Shown here piece after piece: positions 42,014-50,344 of a stretch of 64,000 nucleotides of DNA. The stretch's first letter is position 1; each line of letters opens with the position of its first letter. The notes under the pieces were generated by a model. That model worked only from the letters and a program-made list of their open reading frames with translations, searched no databases and was not told the origin of the DNA. Made by a program: the position numbers and the translations under genes. The stretch is from assembly GCA_016800925.1 (NCBI GenBank), contig JABCPU010000365.1, forward strand, positions 1-64,000, given 5' to 3'. The DNA is from Suillus spraguei (taxonomy: Eukaryota > Basidiomycota > Agaricomycetes > Boletales > Suillaceae).

Positions 42014-43478
42014 ATGTCTTTCCCCACCGCATACATCACTCCCGTCACTGTCGCCAACAATGACTCCGACTCTGAAACCGAACAATACGGAAATCTCACC
42101 ACTGAAATTGATAACACTTCTTACATCGAAGCCGCCATCCTCTGCGAGGGACATGCCCTTGAAATCGAAAGAATTCTTACTGAACGAGGCGCTTTCCCCA
42201 CCTTACTCCTCGTTAATATCATCCGCACCGCAGCACTTATCGAAGTCACCGCCAAAGATATTACAGAAGCCACATACCGCATCGCTTCTTACATCTTCAA
42301 AAACGCATTCGTGCTTACGCTATGCTGCTGTTTCCCGATTCTTTTAAAAATGATGTTGAAGAAGCTATTCATATCATTGCCGAACGTCGAGCAGGCGTTG
42401 CTTGACCTCCCTCTCCGCAGGAAGATACGCCACTTCCTATTCCAGCACCCTCATCTTCGCGTGTTTATTCTAGTCTTGACGCCTTTACTGGCTTATATAC
42501 TGCTGTCCAAGAGATCGGACAACTCACCAACAAGGTTGTCGAAACAATCCAGCAATCAGTCGCTGAAACTAGAGCGGCTAGAAATCTAGTAGAAGAAGCC
42601 ATCACTGATCTTCAACAAACGCAGTCGGACCTTGCATCCCCTCGAACACCATCCCCTATCGAACAATCAACGTCATCACTCCCATTACAACTTCTCTCGA
42701 CTGCCCAGATTGGTTATATGAACCCTGCACCGAGGAACAGTGTGAGGCCGCTAAACTATTAGGTATCCCTGCCACCGAGTTGGTAACACTCGGTCCTCAA
42801 CTTCGCGACCTTTGTATCCATCCCCCTATGTCCATTCCATCATCATTTGGTCCTATGGATCCTGTCTTGCCAGTCTTAGTAAAGATTTTGGCATAACGTC
42901 TTCGTCCTCTCCGATGAACTTCTTGCGGCTGCTGAACGAGCAGTTACCCCGGACCTCCCTATGTCAGCATATACGTTATCTCCCGCTCAACAGGCGCAAC
43001 TCAAGCGAGCTAACACCCTTGCCTTAAAACGTATGAAGAAGAATAAGGGAAAGCAGCGCGCCAGATCCACTAGCCCCACGCCTATCATTTCTCCGTCCCC
43101 TCTTCGTAAAGTTCATTCTAACCCTGACGAGAACATGAAGTGCCGTGTCTGCGGATTGCTTGGACATCGTCAGAAGAATTGTGCGGAATATCAGTGCAAG
43201 GTTTGCAGATATTGGTCGCCCACTCATTTGTCCCTCTACTGTCCTCACCGGGTTGGACCTCCCCCTTTCGAGTTAACTTGGAAGGATGAAGGATTCTATG
43301 ACGCACTTCGTGCCTGGGAGAAACAGCTTGACAAGAACGTATTCAAAGAGAGAAGAAGAAGGACTCTAAGCATCGCGCTGGTCTTGAAGAAGCCAAGTAT
43401 ATGATGAGTGGGTCGTTTGCTGATGAAGACTACGAGTTCAGCGATGATCCCATTTACTATGCGAATCAAAGTGAGTAA
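42014..43478 (+). pseudogene. Additional ORF of the chromovirus, zinc-knuckle protein, frameshifted
   Basis: Starting 52 bases after the pol stop, coding-like sequence fills the space to the polypurine tract. It begins MSFPTAYITPVTVANNDSDS (42014), then EAAILCEGHALEIERILTER and LLLVNIIRTAALIEVTAKDI. After a break near 42320 it continues FKNDVEEAIHIIAERRAGVA, a Ser/Pro part, a coiled-coil-like AVQEIGQLTNKVVETIQQSV and ARNLVEEAITDLQQTQSDL. It continues PDWLYEPCTEEQCEAAKLLG, LSDELLAAAERAVTPDLPMS, LSPAQQAQLKRANTLALKRM and a basic stretch. It then has CRVCGLLGHRQKNC (C-x2-C-x4-H-x4-C), CKVCRYWSPTHLSLYC (C-x2-C-x6-H-x4-C), and a tail ending FSDDPIYYANQSE at TAA 43476-43478. Total length about 490 codons. 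Breaks lie near 42320, 42410, 42690, 42895 and 43360. Standard Ty3 elements have no such gene; it is not an envelope (no signal or anchor seen). Role unknown; nucleic-acid binding is inferred from the knuckles. Confidence 0.75.
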
Positions 43479-43511
43479 AGTCGGTGACTTTACGTGTAAA
43501 AAAGGGGGTAA

Positions 43512-43996
43512 TGTTACAATCATACGTGCCCCTATTCATTTTCTACTTCATTTACCTTGTATATTACGTAACACGACTCTGACTCATATGCTCAACGCAT
43601 CTGTACTATAGTTGCCTTCCTTCTTTGGATACGCACTTACATTCTCACGTCTCTCTTGGTCTGTGCGCACATATTGGCCTATTTAAGCACAGTGTACTTG
43701 TAGTAGATTCCTACTTTAATCTTACTGGGTTTTACCTGGAATCCCTTCGCTTAGGTCTCCAACCTAAGTCGTCTTGAATCGTCTCTAAGTCTAAGCACTC
43801 CTTAGCCTTAGTCTCTATTCTCGCGGATACCTCTCAGACTTGTCTTTGAGGCTGAACCCTTGATCGTACTCGGAATGTGTTCCTTGTACTTTCCCTTGTA
43901 CTTTCGCCTTGTCCTCTTTTGGACATTGTAAGAACTTCCCAGCAGACCGTCTGTGTCTTTTCACTGTCGCTGGTGACGCCACCCCAGTTTGTAACA
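43512..43996 (+). repeat. 3' LTR of the gypsy element
   Basis: TGTTACAATCATACGTGCCC ... CACCCCAGTTTGTAACA, 485 bases, preceded by AAAAAAGGGGGTAA. It has a 12-base internal duplication (TTGTACTTTCCC) not in the other copies. The right target duplication CTCAT follows at 43997-44001. Confidence 0.95.
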
Positions 43997-44001
43997 CTCA
44001 T

Positions 44002-45359
44002 CACCAAGCTTCTCATGTCTAGGTAGGTGTCGCACTTTACCAATAGCCTTCCGTGTTGCCTTAGCATATTCGCAAGATTCGTATGCTCCCATAGTGGTGT
44101 GAGCGGGGTCGAGAGTGATTCTGGTAATTGTGCCATCGTGCAGCATCTTTCTAATGGCTTCAGGTGCGATGTGCCCTAGCCTAACATGAACTTCCTCCAT
44201 GGTGAGTGGTTCTTTTGTGCTGGCAACACCTGCAAATAGCTTTCTCAGAGCTTTGACACAGTGTCGTCCTTTATTGACTGGAATCTCCCCTAGCTTCCTC
44301 TTCTTGGCATCGAAGATCTTGCAAGTTGTCTCATGGAATAGTGCAGCATACCCAGTGGCCACTAGCTTGCTGACCAAGACAAGCGTTAAGCCCATCTTGG
44401 GTGCATATAGGACATTTTTGAGGAGAATGTGGGTGTGACTCTTGCCATTAGGTAGACTGATCAGTAGGTCGCCTTTTCCTATGGCTTGGAAGGTGTGCTT
44501 ATTGGCAGTGGTGATAGGCTTTGGTGGGATCATCACGAAATTCTGGAAATGGTCTCGGTATGATGACATATGACGGGAGGCACCAGAGTCGTATAGCTCT
44601 GTGTGGTCGCTATCTTCTCTACCAGAGTTGGTGAGCATAGCATAGTCAAAGGTCTTGGTGTAGGCCTCTTCATCATCATCCTGGATGTCATCAATTGAAG
44701 GTACATCATCTTCATCTACCTCTGTGAGCCAATCCACTTCATCATTCCAACCATGCACTAACCAAACACCCTCTGGTTCATCCTCATCGTCCTTGTCCTT
44801 GGCAGCCGCAGCTATATCGGACTTCTTGCCTTTGGCCTTGCTAGAGCCTGGCTTCTCCCCAGCTTTTCCTCCACCATCAGCCCAGCAGTCCACCTTCATA
44901 TGACCTTTCTTCCCACAGTTGTGACACTCACCCTTGAAGCAGTGCTTCTTGCCATTGGAATTTGCAGTGTAGGCGGCATCGTTATTGGAAGGTGTGGATT
45001 TCTTCCCCTTTGTGGTGCATCGGTCATACTCATCAATGATGGCGGCCATCAAGATATCTGGAGTAAGGTCTGTACTGGTGACTCTGACTGACGCCATCAA
45101 TGTGGATAGGTGTGGGTCATAGGACGTGGGCAGGGAACCAAGAATAATTGCAGTGAAACTGTCATCTGATGGATCTTGACCCATTGAGGACAATTGCTCC
45201 CTAATGGCAAGCATCTTGTCAAAGTGGTCATGGACGTTCCTTTCTCCTGGCACTTCAGGTCCTGCAGCTTGCAGAGTAGCTCAACAGAAATTATTCTGGA
45301 GCGCTTCTGAAACATGTTGGCCAAGTAGGTAAAGATCTCTGCTGCCATGGAGAGAGACT
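44002..45359 (-). pseudogene. Copia 2 gag C-terminal part, protease and GAG-pre-integrase
   Basis: Minus-strand frame open for over 400 codons. It has gag text (EIFTYLANMFQKRSRIISVE, HDHFDKMLAIREQLSSMGQD, LGSLPTSYDPHLSTLMASVR) and the zinc knuckle CHNCGKKGHMKVDC (about 44930-44890). After an acidic linker come the protease site LYDSGASRHMSSYRDHF (about 44602-44550) and LKNVLYAPKMGLTLVLVSKL. The GAG-pre-integrase follows (HVRLGHIAPEAIRKMLHDGT, GAYESCEYAKATRKAIGKVR) and ends at LGDE where the gypsy element is inserted. One frameshift lies near 45250. The normally conserved Cys pair of the pre-integrase is partly kept. Confidence 0.9.
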
Positions 45360-45364
45360 TTATT

Positions 45365-45837
45365 TGTTACAGTCGTATGTGCCCCTATTCATTTTTCGTC
45401 TCCTTTACCTTGTATATTACGTAATGTGACTCTGACTCATATGCTCAACGCATCTGTACTATAGTCGCCTTCTTTCTTTGGATACACACTTATGTTCTCA
45501 CGTCTCTCTTGGTCCGTGCGCACATATTGGCTTATTTAAGCACATTGTATTATGCTTGTTACCTTACTTTAATCTTATTGGGTTTTTACCTGGAATATCC
45601 TTTGCTTAGGTCCCCAACCTAAGTCGTCTTGAATCATCTCTAAGTCTAAGCACTCCTTAGCCTTAGTCTCTATTCTCGTAGAACCTCTTAGACTAGTCTT
45701 CGAGGCTGAACCCTTGATAGTACTTGGAACGCGTTCTTCGTACTTTCACCTTGTCCTCTCCTGGACATTGTAGAACTTCCCAGCAGACTGTCTGTGTCTT
45801 TTCACTGTCGCTGGTGATGCCACCCCAGTTTGTAACA
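45365..45837 (+). repeat. Solo LTR of the gypsy family in Copia 2 gag
   Basis: 473 bases from TGTTACAGTCGTATGTGCCC to CACCCCAGTTTGTAACA, with identical TTATT duplications at 45360-45364 and 45838-45842. No internal gypsy sequence remains, so it arose by LTR-LTR recombination. It interrupts the gag frame. Confidence 0.95.
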
Positions 45838-45842
45838 TTATT

Positions 45843-46162
45843 CTGGTAAAGAGCATGTCTGGGATTGTACCTGCAATCTGCTGTTTGACTACAGCATCAC
45901 AAAGTCACCATTCTTTCATAGCCTTCTGATATTCCACCACTTCCTTCAACTCATCTGCAGTTGTTGGACTCCATGACTGGCCTCTTCCTGACAATGTTGC
46001 AGGGTCTACCGGTTTTGTTGTTGTGCCGTCCAAATGGCCAACTAAGCCTGTAGTGTCTATGGACCAAAGCAGTCTTTCCTTGTAACTCACCCAGTTTTCT
46101 CCATCTGCAGTCAATTTGGGTACCCGAAGAAAGTCGTCTCCTAGTTTAGTGGTGAAAGACAT
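45843..46162 (-). pseudogene. Copia 2 gag, N-terminal part
   Basis: Starts MSFTTKLGDDFLRVPKLTAD (ATG at 46162-46160) and reads NWVSYKERLLWSIDTTGLVG, HLDGTTTKPVDPATLSGRGQ and ELKEVVEYQKAMKEW to an in-frame TGA (45907-45905), then QQIAGTIPDMLFTRI up to the solo LTR. A C-to-T change of CGA would explain the stop. It forms the capsid of the virus-like particle in intact elements. Confidence 0.88.
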
Positions 46163-46353
46163 TATATTTGATGCTCAATACTGAGAGCAGCGGCAGCCTT
46201 CCAAAAATAGGCAATATGGCAATGGTGCTGCTATCCACTGGCTCTGGCGCTGTATTTGGCATTGTTTGTTTTGTGTGAACTGTTTTTCGCAAATTCCCTA
46301 ATTAGGCAACCTAAAAAATTCAGTGTCCAAGGTTTGCTCTTCTGCGTCAAGCA

Positions 46354-46365
46354 GGGCTCATAACC
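46354..46365 (-). promoter_or_regulatory. Copia 2 primer-binding site (half-tRNA type)
   Basis: Minus strand GGTTATGAGCCC lies directly after the 5' LTR end (...TTGCTGCA). It is complementary to the anticodon arm GGGCUCAUAACC of initiator methionine tRNA. This is the arrangement known in Drosophila copia and yeast Ty5, where a cleaved tRNA half primes synthesis. The same site occurs at 52233-52244. Confidence 0.8.
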
Positions 46366-46551
46366 TGCAGCAATAGGTAAGCTGCAGTAGTAGTCAGTAC
46401 TAAGTAATGAATGTGTAAGTAGCATATGCTCACCTCAGTAGACTAGCAAGTCACTGAGGTAGGTAGAGTAAAGAGCAGCTGTAAGTATGTCCATGCTTTT
46501 CTAATAATACCGGTAATGTCTGAGGTCCATGTAACATTTGACTATTCAACA
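46366..46551 (-). repeat. 5' LTR of Copia 2
   Basis: 186 bases, from TGTTGAATAGTCAAATGTTA to CTATTGCTGCA on the minus strand. The right target duplication CTTGG follows at 46552-46556. Confidence 0.95.
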
Positions 46552-47480
46552 CTTGGGACTCATAACAATGTGAAAGATATGAATTCACACATATTAAGTG
46601 CTGAATGCCAAATGCCGGCACCCAGCACTCGGGACTCGGGACTCATAACAATGTGAAAGATATTCATTCACACATTTTAAGTGCTGAACCCCAAGCCCCG
46701 GCGTCCGGCACACGGGACTCAGGACTCAGGACTCAGAACAATGTGAAAGATATTGATCCACACATTGTGAGTGCCGAACCCCAAACCCTGGCACCTGGAA
46801 CTTGGGACTCATAACAATGTGAAAGATATTGATCCACACATTTTAAGTGAATATGGGGCAATAAAAAGATTTTAATCCACAAATTTTTGGTAGGTATCAT
46901 TGTGGTCTGGAATCTTGAGTGTCAATTTTTGGGACTTTGCACCCAGTACCTGGCACTCAGGACTCAGAACCAATAAAGAGACTTTGACCCACACATTGTT
47001 AGTGCTGAACCCTGAATCTCAACATCTGGAAGTCCACAGTTTCGGGGTTCGGCATGCGGGATTCTTCACTTGGGACTCAGAAAAATGTGAGGCAAAGAAA
47101 AAACTTTAATCCACACATTTTTGGGAGATATCTATTTCGTCTCAAATCTTGAGTGCCAAACTTCAAACCCCGAAATCCAGTAGTCCACAATTTCTGGGTT
47201 CAGGGTTTGGTACCTAAGATTTGTGACTCGGCACTCAGAAAAATGTGAGGCAATGAAAAACTTTGCTCCACACATGTGTGGTAGATATATGTTTCATCTC
47301 AAATCAAGAGTTGCTTGTTTCAGGACTTTGCATGCAGCACCCCGCATTCGGCACTTGCCATTCAGAAGTCGAGTCCCATGAATTGAGTCCCAAACTCTGA
47401 GTACCTTGGCACTCAGGCATTCACCACTCAGCATTTGGGATTTAGGACTCTACATCCGGACTTTAAATCCAGTCCTCAAA
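46552..47480. repeat. Dispersed satellite, block D
   Basis: Units of roughly 90-130 bases with GGGACTCATAACAATGTGAA, AGATATTGATCCACACATT and GTGCCGAACCCCAAACCC. Alternate forms have AACAATGTGAGGCAATAAAA. It continues block C across Copia 2. Confidence 0.85.
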
Positions 47481-47563
47481 ATCCAGAACTAAATATTCGG
47501 GAGTCAAGACAATCATTTGGACAGAATATAATATTTTACATCATGTATGAAATGAAGACCTCT

Positions 47564-47990
47564 CTATTCTGAACACAGTGAAGAGGACTCCACTCCCCTG
47601 CCTCTCTTCAATCTCTGTAGCATGTCAGTGTACATCTTCACCTCTGCCATCTTCTCATGGATACCCTCATCTTGCTCCTCCATCAATGCTACCAGGCATG
47701 CTTGAATCATCTTAAGTCCCATCACTGATGGGCCTGATGAGTCATTTACCTCCTCAGGAAGAACCAAGCCATTATACTCAACTCCATTTTCCATCCAATG
47801 CTGGTAGTGAACAACACAGGACCTCATGATTGACCCCATTGCCATGGTTCATTCAGAATTTTGGTGTGTCCCATCCACCATGGAGTATCATAGCTGGGAA
47901 TAATCCGGGATGGATGTCCTGGAGCTGCGACATCATCAAACTGACATAGGTGGGATTAAAATATGTGGTCTGGAACAGTGTTCCAGGTGA
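47564..47990 (-). pseudogene. Uncharacterised ORF remnant
   Basis: Minus strand: FNPTYVSLMMSQLQDIHPGL (about 47965-47905), FPAMILHGGWDTPKF, then in another frame MAMGSIMRSCVVHYQHWMEN, GVEYNGLVLPEEVNDSSGPS, VMGLKMIQACLVALMEEQDE, GIHEKMAEVKMYTDMLQRLK and an end SSSLCSE at 47564. The pieces look like the C-terminal part of one protein with a helical end. One frameshift separates them near 47845. I do not recognise the family. It lies alone between satellite blocks. Confidence 0.4.
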
Positions 47991-48869
47991 GCATGGGATA
48001 CAATGTCAGGATATGAGTGACCAGGCTTGGAACAACGGAAACAATGTTCCTTGCAGCTGAGTACTGCAGGAGTGGCATAACAAATGTCTGTTGGAAATCT
48101 CAGCATTGCCCACCAAAGTCAGCTGGTCATCCGGTCATCAGTCACTTACATTGATCTCCCATTGCAGCCTGGCCTTAAAGTACATGATCCGGGCAGAAGA
48201 GGGAGGGTTGTTAGCAGCCTCCATCTGATATTGAGAGATACATGCTCAGATGCGCAATGCAGCCATATTCAAAGTACAAGAAACATCTTGAAGGTTCAGC
48301 TTCATGGGTTGCCAGTGATGTCCAGTATTTGGAGTGCCAGATGTGGATGCAGGAGTTTCAGGCATGGCTAATACAAGAGTGTGATGCTGGCAATGAAACT
48401 GACAGATAGTGAAAAGGTGATGATATGAGTCACTGATGGATGGATAAGAAATTCAAACTCCGACATAGGCTGACCCAGACAATTCCCAGGACTCAATGTT
48501 TGGGTGTCAAATATGGGGTTTCATGTTAAGACTGTACTCAAGGGTAGAGAGATCCGAAGGGCTTTGGCCTCAGTTTGTGCACTGTGCCCCTTTCTCGAGT
48601 AATGCCCCTTATTTCAGGGAGGAGTTATTCGTCCGAAGACCCGGAAGGAGTTGTGTGACGGATCCGGGTGTCCGAAGGTATTGGATAATGGTATGTCCGA
48701 AGGTTATTCGGAACGTAAGGAGGGGACAGAGATTAAGGCTAGTTTTGGAACGAGTTCCTAACTAGAAACTAACAGAGGTAGACTATCCGAAGATAGAGTC
48801 GGAGATATAGACTATAGGAATCAATCCTAAGTCTCGGAAGGTGACTTTAAGCGGAAGTGGCTTATGTAA
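47991..48869. other. No supported gene; mixed island sequence
   Basis: Between 48520 and 48850 the plus strand repeats the word TCCGAAGG or TCCGAAGAT with CCCGGAAGG. This is unlike the neighbouring satellite and possibly part of a retrotransposon leader. Short frames exist but are not convincing. Confidence 0.35.
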
Positions 48870-50030
48870 TATCTTAAGTGCCGAACCCCAAAACCCCAGG
48901 ACCCGGGACTTGGGACTCATCACCATGTGAAAAATATTGATCTACATATTTTCAGTGCCAAACCCCAACCCCTGGCACCCAGGACTCGGTACCTGGGACT
49001 TAGAACAATGTGAGGCAATACAGAGATATTGATTCACACATGTTGAGTGCCAAACCCTGAACTCCGGCACCCGGCACTTGGGACTTGGGCCTTGGAACTT
49101 ATAACAATGTGAAAGATATTGATGCACATATTTTAAACACCGAACCCTGAAACCACGGCACCTGGGAGTTAGAACAATGTGAGGCAATACAAAGATATTG
49201 ATTTACACCTGTGGAGTGCCGAACCCGAACTCTGGCACCCGGCAGTTGGGAATTGGGACTTGGGACTCATAACAATGTGAAAGATATCGATCCACATAAT
49301 TTAACACTGAACCCCGAACCCTGGCACCTGGGAGTTAGAACAATGTGAGGCAATACAAAGATATTGATTTACACATGTTGAGTGCCGAACCCTGAACTCC
49401 GGCACCTGGCACTCGGGGATCGGGACTTGGGACTCATAACAATGTGAAAGATCTCGATCCACATATTTTATGTGCCAAACCCCGAACTCCAGCACCCGGC
49501 ACTCGGACTCGGGACTTGGTACTCATAATGTGAAAGATATTGATCAACATATTGTCAGTGCTGAACCTTGAACCCTGGCACCCAGCACTCGCGACTCGGG
49601 ACTCAGAACAATGTGAGGCAATAGACACCTATTAATCCACACATTCTAAGTGCTGAACTCCGAACTCCGAACTCCGGTAGTCTACTATTTAGGGGTTTGG
49701 GGTTTGGTACTCAGGCTTCTGCACTTGAGACCAAAAAATGTTAGGCAATAAAATGACTTTGATCCACACATTTTTGGTAGATATCTTTTTCATCTCAAAT
49801 CTCGAATCTCAAGTGCCAAACCCCGAATCCCAAAACCCGGTAGTCCACAATTTTGGGGTTCGGTCCTCGGGACTCAGACAAATGTCAGGCAACAACAAAA
49901 CTTTGATCCACACATTTTGGTAGATGTCTGTTTTGTCTTGAACCTCAAGTTTCTAGTTTCTAGTTTCGGTACTCTGCACCCATACCCGGCACTCAGCACT
50001 AGATGACTCAACACATGGACTTTAAATCTT
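48870..50030. repeat. Dispersed satellite, block E
   Basis: About ten degenerate units alternating two forms: AACAATGTGAAAGATATTGA with CACATATTTTAAG, and AACAATGTGAGGCAATACAA with GATTTACACATGTTGAGTG. Each is followed by GCCGAACCCTGAACTCC and CGGCACCCGGCACTTGGGAC-like text. Confidence 0.85.
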
Positions 50031-50340
50031 TCACCTTGTGTGTTATGTTTCGGGTGTCCGGGTATCCGGAATTCAGGAAATATCTAGTTTGAATCTCCAG
50101 TTTTGAGTTCCAGGTTTCGGGGACTTGGCACCCGGCACCTCAATTATCGATGAATGTCAGACATGTGCATTCAGGTTTTCGTGCTTCGGGTTTAGATTTT
50201 TGGTGGTTGATGGTAGGTATATGCACTCATAGGGTGCATGTATCCTATGTGTTTGATTCTCTGGTGGCTACATCAGCTGTACGTCTTTATGATACATATC
50301 TAGGCCCACCCATATATGCAAATATGCCTCCATGTCGGCC
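49640..50340. repeat. Right arm of a large inverted duplication (partner 20490-21300)
   Basis: Reverse complement of the region at 20490-21300: GGGTATCCGGAATTCAGG, GTATATGCACTCATAGGGTG, TGGCTACATCAGCTGTACGT and TACATATCTAGGCCCACCCA. It ends in a shortened inverse piece of the GGGTGGGCC array, against the truncated Copia fragment 3. Confidence 0.8.
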
Positions 50341-50344
50341 CACC

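Larger units (their letters stand above)
36407..43996 (+). mobile_element. Full-length Ty3/gypsy chromovirus with an extra 3' ORF
   Basis: A 7590-base element flanked by identical CTCAT target duplications (36402-36406, 43997-44001). Order: 5' LTR, gag, protease, reverse transcriptase, RNase H, integrase, chromodomain, an additional zinc-knuckle ORF, a polypurine tract (AAAAAAGGGGGTAA) and 3' LTR. It points against the Copia element it sits in. Gag is intact; pol has several frameshifts. The LTRs differ at about six positions plus small indels, so insertion is fairly recent. The 5' LTR lacks its last 11 bases and no primer-binding site follows it. Confidence 0.95.
32708..46551 (-). mobile_element. 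Copia 2: complete Copia element carrying three nested insertions
   Basis: It is bounded by 186-base LTRs (32708-32893 and 46366-46551; 7 differences by eye) and by identical CTTGG target duplications (32703-32707, 46552-46556). It reads on the minus strand: 5' LTR, primer-binding site, gag, protease, integrase, reverse transcriptase, RNase H, polypurine tract, 3' LTR. It is interrupted by a solo gypsy LTR (45365-45837), a full gypsy element (36407-43996) and a TGTAACG element (34435-35304). Subtracting these with one target duplication each leaves about 4.9 kb. Stops and frameshifts in the coding parts show it is now inactive. Confidence 0.95.
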
